Positions 34,776 to 43,464 are shown, counted from the first letter of the stretch. The stretch: 64,000 bases of DNA from an uncultured Chloroflexales bacterium (GCA_937902315.1 CALGUG010000019.1:62001-126000); one strand, 5' to 3'. The notes: generated by a model from the sequence alone, not told the origin. Numbers and translations are program-made.

Positions 34776-35711
34776 ATGAGTGTGGAAGTGAAAGAGGGGC
34801 GCAGGGTGAGTGAGAAGCAAGATAGCCAAGAGCAAGAGGTGTCTCAACCACGAGAGCCACTTTTTACTCGTCTGCGAACCGCATTTGGTCAGATTGAATG
34901 GCCTTTGATGTTGATTGTAGCGCTGGTAATGGCGGCAGCTTGGTGTCTGTTGTTCTTGGGATCGACCAGCATGCTCATTCAGATCTTGGCTGGTATCGTG
35001 CCAGTGAGCGCAGGTCTTTACCTCGGCCGCCGAATCAAGGCGCAACATCTTTTGCATGGCATCTTGATGGGCTTGATCGCCTTCTTTATGGGCCTGTTGA
35101 TGGTTGTGATCTACGTGAGCTTGCTCGAAATGGGCGCAGTGCCCTTGGGCGGCCAGGCGGCAATCATTATGAGCGAATTCGGCGATGTATCGCCGTGGGC
35201 TTTGGTGCTTGCGTATATGTCGCTCTCTTTCTTCCCGCTTATTCCCTTCCCTGCCTTTGGTACCGTGATGGCTGGTCGCACCGAAGAGCGTAATCGTATT
35301 CTGCGTGAACAGCAAGAGGCGCGTGGCGGTACCCTCAAGCGGAGCGATGTGATTCGTACCGTTGAGGACTTGCGCGGCCAATCGTTGCCCCAGTTGGGCT
35401 ACCATGTTTCCAACCTGTTTAAGAAACACGGCTTTACGTTCAAAGATTACCGCTTTATCGACAAAGATAAGCACCTTGATCTTTGGATGGAGCATGAGGG
35501 CGAGACTTGGCAGCTGCGTTTGATCACTGCCGATAAAGTTCGTCCGGGCACCTTAGAGAGCCTGTTGCAAGATATGAAGAAGCAGAACATTACTAAGGGC
35601 TTGGTGATCACCAATACCGAGTTTACGCCCGATGCAATTAAAGCGGCAAAAGGGCGACGTAATGTGCTGTTGATCGATGGCGAGACCCTCTTCCAAATGG
35701 GTGAAAGTTGA
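34776..35711 (+). CDS. Membrane protein with Mrr-like endonuclease-fold domain
   Basis: 311 residues: a charged N terminus (about 1-45), four membrane helices (about 46-170), then a cytoplasmic restriction-endonuclease-fold domain of the Mrr_cat type (about 200-311): LGYHVSNLFKKHGFTF, KHLDLWMEH, ITKGLVITNTEFTPDAI, NVLLIDGETL. The catalytic D-ExK pattern seems incomplete, because QLR stands where QxK is expected; cutting activity is doubtful. It sits between nrdR and fabG with small gaps, so it may be cotranscribed with housekeeping genes. Confidence 0.72.
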   Translation: MSVEVKEGRRVSEKQDSQEQEVSQPREPLFTRLRTAFGQIEWPLMLIVALVMAAAWCLLFLGSTSMLIQILAGIVPVSAGLYLGRRIKAQHLLHGILMGLIAFFMGLLMVVIYVSLLEMGAVPLGGQAAIIMSEFGDVSPWALVLAYMSLSFFPLIPFPAFGTVMAGRTEERNRILREQQEARGGTLKRSDVIRTVEDLRGQSLPQLGYHVSNLFKKHGFTFKDYRFIDKDKHLDLWMEHEGETWQLRLITADKVRPGTLESLLQDMKKQNITKGLVITNTEFTPDAIKAAKGRRNVLLIDGETLFQMGES

Positions 35712-35724
35712 TGAGTAACTTCCT

Positions 35725-36477
35725 ATGAAATTAGATCTAACTGGAAAGACTGCATTAGTTACAGGTGCGAGCCGCGGCATTGGCCGTTCGATCGCCCAAA
35801 CTTTGGCCGCTGCAGGAGCAAATGTTGTCGTAAACTACGTTCGCAACGAGCAGGCGGCTCAGGAAGTTGTAGGCCAGATTACAGAGGCGGGCGGCAAGGC
35901 TGTGGCTATTCAGGCCGATGTCAGCCAAGCTGAGGATGTAGAGCGCTTGGTGAAGGGCACGATCGATAGCTTCGGCCAGATCGATATTTTGGTGAACAAT
36001 GCTGGTATCACGCGCGATACCCTGCTGCTGCGTATGAAGGAGGAAGACTTCGATGTGGTGTTGCAGACCAACCTGCGCAGTGTCTACCTCTGTACTAAGG
36101 CGGTTTTTCGCCCCATGAGCCGCCAGCGAGGTGGTCGAATCGTCAATATCACCTCGGTTGTCGGCCTGATGGGCAACGTCGGTCAGGCGAACTATGCCGC
36201 TGCCAAAGCGGGTATCATCGGCTTCACCAAGTCGACCGCTCGCGAAATGGCGAGCCGCAATATCACAGTCAATGCGATCGCCCCTGGCTTTATCGAAACC
36301 GAGTTGACCGACGTCTTGAGCGAAGAGGCCCGAGCCAACATTATGAATCAGATCCCGCTCGCTCGCTTGGGTCAGCCCCAAGATGTCGCTAATTTGGTCT
36401 GTTTCCTTGTTTCAGATGCTGCCACTTATATCACCGGACAAACCTTCGCCGTTGATGGTGGTATGGTGATGCAATAA
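35725..36477 (+). CDS. fabG: 3-oxoacyl-ACP reductase
   Basis: 250-residue short-chain dehydrogenase that reduces 3-oxoacyl-ACP with NADPH in fatty acid synthesis. Motifs: TGASRGIGRS (cofactor loop), NNAGITRD, catalytic Ser in ITSVVGLMGN, and YAAAK (Tyr/Lys). It ends with the family-typical FAVDGGMVM. The start lies 13 bases after the preceding stop, and accC follows after 6 bases, so it belongs to a fatty acid synthesis operon with accC and acpP. Confidence 0.94.
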   Translation: MKLDLTGKTALVTGASRGIGRSIAQTLAAAGANVVVNYVRNEQAAQEVVGQITEAGGKAVAIQADVSQAEDVERLVKGTIDSFGQIDILVNNAGITRDTLLLRMKEEDFDVVLQTNLRSVYLCTKAVFRPMSRQRGGRIVNITSVVGLMGNVGQANYAAAKAGIIGFTKSTAREMASRNITVNAIAPGFIETELTDVLSEEARANIMNQIPLARLGQPQDVANLVCFLVSDAATYITGQTFAVDGGMVMQ

Positions 36478-36483
36478 CAATAG

Positions 36484-37836
36484 ATGTTTAACAAGATTTT
36501 GATCGCCAATCGTGGCGAGATCGCCGTTCGTATCGTGCGCGCCTGCCAAGAGCTGGGGATCCGCACCGTCGTCGCTTATAGCGAAGCCGATCGCGATTCC
36601 TTGGCTGTGCGCTTGGCCGATGAAGCGGTCTGTATCGGACCAGCAGCGCCCGCACGTTCATACCTTAATCCACCAGCCTTGATCAGCGCTGCCTTGATTA
36701 CAGGCTGTGAAGCTATTCATCCCGGTTACGGCTTCTTGTCGGAAAACCCCTACTTCGCCGAGATCTGTGCCGAGTGTAACCTGACTTTTATCGGCCCGAG
36801 CGCAGATGTTATTCGCCTGATGGGCGATAAGGCCCAGGGTCGCCGCACGATGCGCGCGGCTGGTGTGCCGACTGTGCCCGGCTCGGATGGTGAGTTGCGC
36901 GACCTTGATGAGGCGATCGAGCTGGCCCAAAAGATCGGTTACCCAGTGCTGCTGAAGCCGACCGCTGGCGGCGGCGGGCGGGGTATGCGCGTGGTTCACG
37001 AAGAAGCCGAGATGGCGAAATCCTTCCATGTAGCGCGCGCCGAAGCAGAGGCCGCCTTCGGTCGGGGCGACTTGATTTTGGAGAAGTACCTGACCGACGT
37101 GCGCCATGTCGAGATTCAGGTTTTGGCCGACGCCTATGGTAACGCCATCTACCTGGGTGAGCGCGATTGTTCGGCTCAGCGCCGCCACCAAAAGATCGTC
37201 GAAGAGGCACCCTCGCCCGCCGTCAACGAAGAGTTGCGACGTCGTATGGGCGAAGATGCGATCCGTGGTATTAAGTCGATCGGCTATGTCAATGCTGGCA
37301 CGCTCGAATTCCTGATGGATAAAGCGGGGAACTACTACTTTATCGAAATGAATACCCGTATTCAGGTCGAGCACCCCGTTACCGAGATGGTCACGTCGAT
37401 CGATTTGGTCAAGTGGCAGTTGCGGATTGCCGCTGGTGAACGCTTGACGTTGAGCCAGAATGACGTTAAAATACACGGGCACGCGATCGAATGCCGGATC
37501 AATGCCGAAGATCCTCGGCGTGATTTTCTGCCGGCAGGTGGTGAAGTCGAATTCTTTTTACCGCCTGGTGGTTCTGGAGTGCGCGTAGACTCGCACCTGT
37601 ATGCGGGATATACACCTCCTGGAGCTTACGATTCACTTCTTGGAAAGATTATCGTTTGGGGAAGTGATCGTGAAGAGGCTGTGGCGCGAATGAAGCGTGC
37701 GTTGAACGAATGTATAATTACCGGCGTGGCGACGACAATACCTTTCCAGCTTGCTTTGCTTGATGACACGGTGTTTTGTAACGGTGAGGTATCTACCACA
37801 TACGTTGCCGATCTCTTACGCCGGTGGAAAAACTGA
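36484..37836 (+). CDS. accC: Biotin carboxylase subunit of acetyl-CoA carboxylase
   Basis: 450 residues, the normal length. It carboxylates biotin on the carrier protein with ATP and bicarbonate. Landmarks: MFNKILIANRGEIAVRIVRAC, the ATP-grasp loop GGGGRGMR, and YFIEMNTRIQVEHPVTE. No carrier gene (accB) is next to it, unlike the common accB-accC pair. The gene for the Asp23-type protein starts inside or just after its end. Confidence 0.96.
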   Translation: MFNKILIANRGEIAVRIVRACQELGIRTVVAYSEADRDSLAVRLADEAVCIGPAAPARSYLNPPALISAALITGCEAIHPGYGFLSENPYFAEICAECNLTFIGPSADVIRLMGDKAQGRRTMRAAGVPTVPGSDGELRDLDEAIELAQKIGYPVLLKPTAGGGGRGMRVVHEEAEMAKSFHVARAEAEAAFGRGDLILEKYLTDVRHVEIQVLADAYGNAIYLGERDCSAQRRHQKIVEEAPSPAVNEELRRRMGEDAIRGIKSIGYVNAGTLEFLMDKAGNYYFIEMNTRIQVEHPVTEMVTSIDLVKWQLRIAAGERLTLSQNDVKIHGHAIECRINAEDPRRDFLPAGGEVEFFLPPGGSGVRVDSHLYAGYTPPGAYDSLLGKIIVWGSDREEAVARMKRALNECIITGVATTIPFQLALLDDTVFCNGEVSTTYVADLLRRWKN

Positions 37837-38183
37837 GCACGGGCATGCCGCCACAAGGAAACGTTACAGTAGCCCCGCAGGTGCTAACAGAGCTAATAAG
37901 TATCACGGCTCGCCAAGTCCCAGGTGTAGTCCGTCTTGGCTCAGTACCTCCATGGTCAAGGAGCTATCGCCGGTCTCACTTTACCGATACGGGAGTGCGT
38001 GTACAGGTTATCGATAGCACGGTAGTGGCAGACTGTTACCTCATCGCCGCCCCCGACATTAATTTGTTGGAACTCGGAATCGCTGTACAAGCAACGGTCT
38101 CCGCAGTCATTCGTGACTTAGTCGGCTTGGTTGTACGCGAAGTGAACGTTTATGTTCAAGATGTGGAGGTGGGGCATGGCTAG
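37824..38183 (+). CDS. Asp23/Gls24 family envelope stress protein
   Basis: 119 residues with one Asp23/Gls24 domain: GNVTVAPQVLTELISITARQVPGV and the C-terminal REVNVYVQDVEV. Members are often encoded between accC and nusB in Gram-positive bacteria and Chloroflexota. The role is poorly known; some organise at the membrane under alkaline stress. The GTG at 37824 overlaps accC by 13 bp; an ATG at 37845 is an alternative start. The stop codon overlaps the nusB start. Confidence 0.85.
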   Translation: MEKLSTGMPPQGNVTVAPQVLTELISITARQVPGVVRLGSVPPWSRSYRRSHFTDTGVRVQVIDSTVVADCYLIAAPDINLLELGIAVQATVSAVIRDLVGLVVREVNVYVQDVEVGHG

Positions 38184-38604
38184 CCTGCGCCATCGCGTCC
38201 GCATTGCGGCGATGCAGTTATTGTTTGAGGTCGATGCAACCGACCATGCCATCGATACAACCTTGGAGCGTTATCTCCAAGACGAAGAGCTTCCTCCCGA
38301 TGGAAAGCGCTTCTTACATCGATTGGTCTATGGGGTTTGGGAGCATTTCCCATATCTCGATCGAATCATTGAAGAGGCGGCCCCAAACTGGCCTGTCTCT
38401 CAGATGCCGGGCGTCGATAAGGCTATATTGCGCATTGCACTTTACGAAATCCTTATTGATGATACGGAGCAGACACCGATTAAAGCGGTGATCAATGAGG
38501 CCGTAGAGCTAGCCAAGCACTTTGGCAGCGACAATTCAAGCCGTTTTGTTAATGGTGTTTTAGGAACCGTCGTAAGCCGCTACGTCGATGGGCGGCGATC
38601 ATAA
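38176..38604 (+). CDS. nusB: Transcription antitermination factor NusB
   Basis: 142-residue all-helical RNA-binding protein for rRNA antitermination. Landmarks: RHRVRIAAMQLLFEVD, MPGVDKAILRIALYEIL, TPIKAVINEAVELAKHFGSDNSSRFVNGVLG. The ATG at 38176 is preferred over 38152: GGAGGTG precedes it and it overlaps the upstream stop, as expected for coupled genes. Confidence 0.95.
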   Translation: MASLRHRVRIAAMQLLFEVDATDHAIDTTLERYLQDEELPPDGKRFLHRLVYGVWEHFPYLDRIIEEAAPNWPVSQMPGVDKAILRIALYEILIDDTEQTPIKAVINEAVELAKHFGSDNSSRFVNGVLGTVVSRYVDGRRS

Positions 38605-38628
38605 TTTGATAAGGAAAGGGGTGAGCCG

Positions 38629-38877
38629 ATGGCCTCGCCTGAACTCGAAACCCGATTAAAGAATATTATCGCTGAGCAGCTTGGTGTTGATCAGGCCGCA
38701 ATCGTTCCTTCTGCGTCGTTCACCGATGACTTGGGTGCAGACTCGCTCGACTTGGTTGAGCTGATCATGTCGCTGGAAGAAGAGTTTGGAGTTGAGATTC
38801 CCGATGAGGATGCTGAGAAGATCCTCAAAGTCGGTGATGCACTCGAATATCTGGCCGCACACTCCGAGCAAGCCTAA
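38629..38877 (+). CDS. acpP: Acyl carrier protein
   Basis: 82-residue carrier of growing fatty acyl chains. The phosphopantetheine serine is Ser39 in GADSLDLVELIM. The acidic helix II (LEEEFGVEIPDEDAEKI) is normal. AAGGAAAGGGGTGAG precedes the ATG. It is the last gene of the nrdR-acpP run, as terminator hairpins follow. Confidence 0.96.
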   Translation: MASPELETRLKNIIAEQLGVDQAAIVPSASFTDDLGADSLDLVELIMSLEEEFGVEIPDEDAEKILKVGDALEYLAAHSEQA

Positions 38878-38891
38878 AGGGCGTGCCCCTT

Positions 38892-38912
38892 GCAACACCC
38901 CTGTGGTGTTGC
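38892..38912 (+). terminator. First hairpin after acpP
   Basis: GCAACACC pairs perfectly with GGTGTTGC around CCTGT. The T-run is poor, so it may be an RNA-stabilising hairpin instead. Confidence 0.5.
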
Positions 38913-38954
38913 TTCCATGGTAAGCACACGCAAGTAATGGCTCTTCAGCATGGG

Positions 38955-39024
38955 AGGGTTACGAGCCGGGGCTTCAACGGCGCGGCATAAGCCGCCCTGC
39001 CTGCCTCACTCGTAACCCTTTTTT
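38955..39024 (+). terminator. Structured terminator between acpP and tatA
   Basis: Outer arms AGGGTTACGAG and CTCGTAACCCT are perfect over 11 bp and followed by six T. The 43-base interior can fold again (GCGGC with GCCGC around ATAA). This is larger than a normal terminator, and a small untranslated RNA ending here is possible. Confidence 0.75.
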
Positions 39025-39038
39025 ATTTATGTAGCATT

Positions 39039-40325
39039 ATGGAATTTTTTGGTGTTAGCCCGCTCGAACTTCTCATAATCGCTGTTCTTGGTTTGATCAT
39101 TTTTGGGCCGGAACGTTTGCCCCAGATCGGTCGAAACTTGGGCAGGTTCGTAGCACGTATTTTGGCGTGGCAGTACACCTCGCCTGAAGCACAGATGCTG
39201 ACTGAATTGCGTCGCGATTTCGAGAAACAGATTATCGAGATTCGTGACGAGATGGTCCAAGCGCGCCAGCAACTTGATATACGTCAAGATCTGCAGGAGA
39301 TTCAGCGCGAGACGGAGGCTCTTATTCGTGCTGATCCCAAGGCTACACCAACAACCGGTGCAGTATCGACAACCGCCAACAACACCAGTGCTACAACGCC
39401 TGCAACGAGTGATCAGCAACCTGCAACAAATGCGAGCACAACAAGTGCAAGCTCGCAAACCAGTGCTTCGACAGCTACGGAAAGCTCCAGCTCTGCGAAT
39501 GGAAGCGCTGTGCCTGCTGCCACAACTACAACGAGCGCATCGCAGTCTTCTGATGCAGCTTTGCATAACGAGATGGCCGCGCTAACTCAGCAAATCGCTG
39601 AACTGCGTAGCAGTCTTCAATCGCTACAGAATCAACTGCTTGAACGTGGTATTCTTGATGCAAATTGGCAGCCTGCTCAAACGACTGAAACTCAGTCGCC
39701 CGCCAGCGAGCCGCTTCAAGTCTTTGTTCCTAGCGGAGTCGCTGAGACAAGCGTTGAAACGGCCGCAGTTACGCCGGAGCAGAGCGAAAGCGCTGAGGCT
39801 GCTGAGAGCAAGGCCACAGCCAGTGAGGGCGCTGAGGCAGAGACTACCTCAAGCGAGGCTGCTTCTGAAGAGAGCGAGACAGCTACTTCAGCCAGCGAAA
39901 GCGCTGAAGCAGAGACTACCTCAAACGCGACGGCTTCTGAAGAGAGCGAATCTGTCGCGGTTGTTGCCTCAAGTGAGTTAGAAACTAAAGAGAGCCAGAA
40001 GGCGGATGATGCCAACGAAGCCGTAGAAACTGTGACTTCTTCAAGCGAGACCGCTCAAGTTGAAAGCGCAGTGATCGCTGAGGCCCAGCCTGAAACAGAC
40101 GAGCTTCGAGAGACAAGCGAGACTAGGCCTGAGTCTGTTGATCGTATCAGTGAGCAGGCCGAAGCGAGCCAAACGACAGAGCGTGATGCCATAACGAGCG
40201 ATCCAGAGAAGTCTCCGACTGAAACCGCTGAATTCGTTGAGGCCGAAGCTGAACCGGCGGCGGTGACTGCTTCAGAGCAGTCGCGAGTGCAGTCTAAGCC
40301 GAATCAGCCCGAAGAGATTTTGTAA
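39039..40325 (+). CDS. tatA: TatA/B-type Tat translocase subunit with very long tail
   Basis: 428 residues; usual TatA/TatB proteins have 60-170. The N terminus is classical: one membrane helix (about residues 8-24), then FGPERLPQIGRNLGRF and an amphipathic helix to about residue 100. From about 105 to the end the protein is low-complexity Ala/Ser/Thr/Glu, interrupted by a short helix near 170-205. The tail includes a 72-base DNA repeat (39825-39880 and 39897-39952). It probably forms the translocation pore or receptor with the two TatC proteins downstream. Confidence 0.88.
   Translation: MEFFGVSPLELLIIAVLGLIIFGPERLPQIGRNLGRFVARILAWQYTSPEAQMLTELRRDFEKQIIEIRDEMVQARQQLDIRQDLQEIQRETEALIRADPKATPTTGAVSTTANNTSATTPATSDQQPATNASTTSASSQTSASTATESSSSANGSAVPAATTTTSASQSSDAALHNEMAALTQQIAELRSSLQSLQNQLLERGILDANWQPAQTTETQSPASEPLQVFVPSGVAETSVETAAVTPEQSESAEAAESKATASEGAEAETTSSEAASEESETATSASESAEAETTSNATASEESESVAVVASSELETKESQKADDANEAVETVTSSSETAQVESAVIAEAQPETDELRETSETRPESVDRISEQAEASQTTERDAITSDPEKSPTETAEFVEAEAEPAAVTASEQSRVQSKPNQPEEIL
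39825..39952 (+). repeat. Internal repeat in tatA, 72-base period
   Basis: 39825-39880 and 39897-39952 match closely; both contain GCAGAGACTACCTCAA and GCTTCTGAAGAGAGCGA. The unit is a multiple of three, so the reading frame is kept. Confidence 0.8.
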
Positions 40326-40337
40326 GGATGGTCAACA

Positions 40338-41138
40338 ATGAGTGTTCCCCTAGACCAACAACACCTGCCTCTTGACCAACAGCATCTCTCCCCCGAGGAA
40401 GAAGATGGCATGACGCTGATGGACCATCTGCTTGAGCTTCGCATGCGTTTGGTCTATGCGGGTATTGCGGTCATTATTGGTATGGCGGTTGGCGTTTTCC
40501 TTGTGCTTGGACCTCCCCAACTTGTCACCTTTATCGTTACCACGGTGACAGGCAACGATGGTTCAGTTTCGGCTCCTACGCAAGGTCTCACCTCGACCGA
40601 AGTCTTTACAAGCTATATGCTGGTGGCACTGACGGTCGGCGTGATTCTAGCAATGCCGATCATCGTTTATCAGCTGATCGCTTTTATTGCACCGGGCCTT
40701 TTGCCTCACGAGAAGCGCTATCTCTTTACCGCTATTCCCTTTGTAACACTCTTCTTCCTATTTGGGGTTGCCTTCGGTTGGTATATCACCGTTCCGACCG
40801 CGATTCAGTTCCTGTTGGGCTTCGGCAACAACACGATCACCGAGATCAAGCCATCGCTCTCGTCGCTGATCAAAATGGTGACCACGCTTTTGCTGATGAA
40901 CGGATTGGTCTTTGAGCTACCAATTATCATCTATGTGTTGGCGGCCATGGGCTTAGTAACAGCCAAAAAGCTGGCCGACTTCCGGCGCTATGCGATGGTT
41001 ATTATCGTCATTATTGCAGCGATCATCACACCCACCGGCGACCCGATCAACCTGATGTTGATGGCTCTTCCTATGTATCTGCTCTACGAATTCGGTGTGA
41101 TCTTAGCTCGCCTAGCGCCGAAACGGAAGGATGCCTAA
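40338..41138 (+). CDS. tatC: Sec-independent translocase TatC (paralogue 1)
   Basis: 266 residues, six helices. The N terminus MTLMDHLLELRMRLVYAGIA carries the TatC signature with the Glu used for twin-arginine recognition. FTSYMLVALTVGVILAMPIIVYQ and PGLLPHEKRY are typical. An N-terminal duplication LPLDQQHLPLDQQHL is odd. It starts 12 bases after tatA. The last 30 residues match the second TatC almost exactly. Confidence 0.95.
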   Translation: MSVPLDQQHLPLDQQHLSPEEEDGMTLMDHLLELRMRLVYAGIAVIIGMAVGVFLVLGPPQLVTFIVTTVTGNDGSVSAPTQGLTSTEVFTSYMLVALTVGVILAMPIIVYQLIAFIAPGLLPHEKRYLFTAIPFVTLFFLFGVAFGWYITVPTAIQFLLGFGNNTITEIKPSLSSLIKMVTTLLLMNGLVFELPIIIYVLAAMGLVTAKKLADFRRYAMVIIVIIAAIITPTGDPINLMLMALPMYLLYEFGVILARLAPKRKDA

Positions 41139-41229
41139 CTAGATACCTGATACAACTTGCAGATGTGAGCCAGAGGAAAGGTATGGATCTGGAAGATCTC
41201 GTGGCTTTTCAAGGCGATCAGATAGCGAT

Positions 41230-41280
41230 AATAAAGGCTTATGAAGCTCGTAACGGAGTTTCATAGGCCTTATTTGTTTT
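41230..41280 (+). terminator. Hairpin between the two tatC genes
   Basis: An imperfect stem (AATAAAGGCTTATGAAGCTC with GAGTTTCATAGGCCTTATT) is followed by TGTTTTATTT. It may reduce transcription into the second tatC. Confidence 0.6.
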
Positions 41281-41318
41281 ATTTGCATTGCAGAAAGGGA
41301 TGCAGAAAAGGGACCGTG

Positions 41319-42116
41319 ATGAGCACACAGATACCCCTTGATCAACAACACCTTGCTCCAAGTGCGCAACAGGACGAGGAAGAAGGTATGACATTGATGG
41401 AGCACCTGATGGAGCTCCGTCAGCGTCTGATCTACATCGGTATTGCGATCATTATCGGTATGGGCGTTGGTGTGTTTTTGGTGTTAGGGCCTCCCCAGCT
41501 TGTCAGCTACATTGTGGTGACCGTTACTGGCCGCGATGGCAGCAATGGTCCGCCCACTCAGGGTCTAACCTCGACCGAGGTCTTTACCAGCTATATGGTA
41601 GTCGCTCTGACTGTGGGTGTGATCTTGGCTATGCCGATGATCGTCTATCAGATCATCGCTTTTATTTCGCCCGGCCTCTTACCTCACGAAAAGCGCTACC
41701 TCTATCGGGCGCTGCCCTTTGTGACGCTCTTCTTTCTAGCGGGCGTGGCCTTTAGTTGGTATATTATCGTGCCCACAGCGGTGCAATTTCTTATCACCTT
41801 CGGCGACCAGCGAATAGCGCCTATCGTTCCTTCTCTCTCCTCGCTGATCAACTTAGTAACCAGGCTGCTGCTCGTCGGCGGAATCGTCTTTGAGATGCCG
41901 GTTGTGATCTACATTTTGGCGGCTTTGGGTCTGGTGAAAGCTCAGAGCCTAGCGGCGTTTCGACGCTATGCGCTGGTTATCATCGTCATCATCGCGGCCA
42001 TCATCACGCCGACCGGCGACCCGATCAACCTGATGTTGCTGGCGCTCCCGATGTATCTGCTCTATGAGTTCGGCATTTTGCTGGCCCGCCTTGCCCCCAA
42101 GCCCAAAGATGCCTAA
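41319..42116 (+). CDS. tatC: Sec-independent translocase TatC (paralogue 2)
   Basis: 265 residues, clearly a tandem duplicate of the first TatC: MTLMEHLMELRQRLIYIGIA, GLTSTEVFTSYM, PTGDPINLMLLALPMYLLYEFG. The start at 41319 (MSTQIPLDQQHL) aligns with paralogue 1 and has AAAAGGGA upstream. The two differ most in the loop after helix 4 (GDQRIAPIVPSLSSL against GNNTITEIKPSLSSL), which may reflect different substrates or pairing within one Tat complex. Confidence 0.94.
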   Translation: MSTQIPLDQQHLAPSAQQDEEEGMTLMEHLMELRQRLIYIGIAIIIGMGVGVFLVLGPPQLVSYIVVTVTGRDGSNGPPTQGLTSTEVFTSYMVVALTVGVILAMPMIVYQIIAFISPGLLPHEKRYLYRALPFVTLFFLAGVAFSWYIIVPTAVQFLITFGDQRIAPIVPSLSSLINLVTRLLLVGGIVFEMPVVIYILAALGLVKAQSLAAFRRYALVIIVIIAAIITPTGDPINLMLLALPMYLLYEFGILLARLAPKPKDA

Positions 42117-42334
42117 GCGCTTAAAGCATGGCGGGATCGTATTTGGCCTTCGGCAGAGTGGAACTTGACTATTCATGGAATAAAGGCGCAAGCCTTTAAA
42201 TGGATGTGGTTTGAGTTTTTTTGCTACTGTAGGCGGGTTGTTTGTAGAACGAGTTTTGGGTTTAGTAGGATCAGACTCCCTTCTCCCGCAATGCGGGAGA
42301 AGGGTCGGGGATGAGGGTGGGCTAGTCGCTCTGG

Positions 42335-42352
42335 TAGCCGGAGGCGGACGCG
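42335..42352 (+). repeat. Family B repeat core, copy 9
   Basis: TAGCCGGAGGCGGACGCG, followed by GTGAGGACCGAATGGGGG and GCCTCTCCGCCAACATT, the clearest full right half of the element. Confidence 0.8.
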
Positions 42353-42405
42353 GTGAGGACCGAATGGGGGCTAGAAGCCTCTCCGCCAACATTGTTCAAA
42401 CAAAC

Positions 42406-42437
42406 AAAGAGAGATGGCCCACAAGCCATCTCTTTTC
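42406..42437. terminator. Bidirectional terminator
   Basis: AGAGATGGC pairs with GCCATCTCT; A-rich on the left and TTT on the right. It ends the TPR/B-box gene on the minus strand. Confidence 0.75.
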
Positions 42438-42461
42438 GTTCTTCTGGCTCGATTTGTTGTG

Positions 42462-43319
42462 CTAGCGCAGGCGTGCGACCGCGGTGCTGATCGCCAAAAA
42501 GGCGAAGATGCCCAAAACGAACAGGTTTGGAAACAGGCCGAAGGCGATCAGACAGGCCAGGCCGATCGCGATGCCGACGGTGACTTGCATGGTGCGGCCG
42601 CGCTTCATGTTGGTGGTGCGCTCTACGGCCCGTACGATCAGTTCGGCCATGCCCGGGCCTAACATAAGGAGAATGATGATTGCGAAAAAGCCGCGCAAGA
42701 AGAGGCCTAATAGAATCGAAATGGGTAGGGTGACCACAAACGCGACCAGTCCGGCCACGATGATGTCGCGCGCATTGACCTTGTAGTTGCTCGGGCGGCG
42801 TTCGCGCGCGCATTCCGGGCAGATCTGGCCGACTGGGCCAGGAACAGCGCACTGAGCGCAGATCGGGCGGTCGCAGAGCGAACAGTGCAGTCCTGTTTCG
42901 CGGTCGGGATGGCGATAGCAGAATTCAACCTCTGGGCGAGCTGTTGTAGTTTGGGTCAGCGAGTCAGACGCGGGAGCGCTTTGGCTCGTTTCGATAGGCG
43001 GAATCTGAGCATAGAAGCGTTCGCGCCGATCAGGCAGCGCCATAATCTCTCCGTTGGCGATCTTCGCTTCGACATACTCGAGACCTAGACGTGCCTCTTG
43101 ATTCGTCGGATCGAGCGCTAAGACGCGCTGGAAGGCGTCGCGTTTTTCGCTGTAGGGGCGCACAGCAGCGGCGAGCCCTAGCCAGGCAGCCACGTTCTGG
43201 CTATCGAGCTCGGTGGCGCGTCGGAAGCGCAGACGCGCCGTGTGCATGTCGCCGACGCGCAGGGCTGCGTTGCCTTCTTGAATCAACTGAGGAACATCTG
43301 AATCAATCTCGGTGCTCAT
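42462..43319 (-). CDS. TPR and B-box zinc finger membrane protein
   Basis: 285 residues: TPR-like helices (about 10-95; AARLRFRRAT-type repeats and RVLALDPTNQEARLGLEYV), a linker, a B-box type zinc finger (about 135-175; CYRHPDRETGLHCSLCDRPICAQC and CPEC), and three or four membrane helices at the C terminus. The function is unknown; similar B-box membrane proteins occur in Actinobacteria and Chloroflexota. The start at 43319 is preferred because AGAGGTAGG precedes it. Confidence 0.75.
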   Translation of the reverse strand: MSTEIDSDVPQLIQEGNAALRVGDMHTARLRFRRATELDSQNVAAWLGLAAAVRPYSEKRDAFQRVLALDPTNQEARLGLEYVEAKIANGEIMALPDRRERFYAQIPPIETSQSAPASDSLTQTTTARPEVEFCYRHPDRETGLHCSLCDRPICAQCAVPGPVGQICPECARERRPSNYKVNARDIIVAGLVAFVVTLPISILLGLFLRGFFAIIILLMLGPGMAELIVRAVERTTNMKRGRTMQVTVGIAIGLACLIAFGLFPNLFVLGIFAFLAISTAVARLR

Positions 43320-43464
43320 TATCCTACCTCTAACACAAGCCGAAACACACAAAAAAACTTTTAGAGAAACAGCGATAGTATTTCTCTTCATTATACACAA
43401 TTTGGCTGGCGCGCTTCGACGAGATTTGCTCTTTTGCCCGCTCGAAAGCTTATGCAAGGCGTGC

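Larger units (their letters stand above)
42117..42461. other. Intergenic region with repeats and terminator
   Basis: Remnant of family A (about 42140-42210, TTTGGCCTTCGGCAGAGTGG without its stem), a short C-rich hairpin (CCCTTCTCCCGCA with TGCGGGAGAAGGG, 42281-42305), a B core at 42335-42352 and a bidirectional terminator. No gene. Confidence 0.7.

Noticed and set aside
38892..39024. Signal recognition particle RNA
   Set aside because: The conserved GGAAGGAAGCAGCC-type core is not present.
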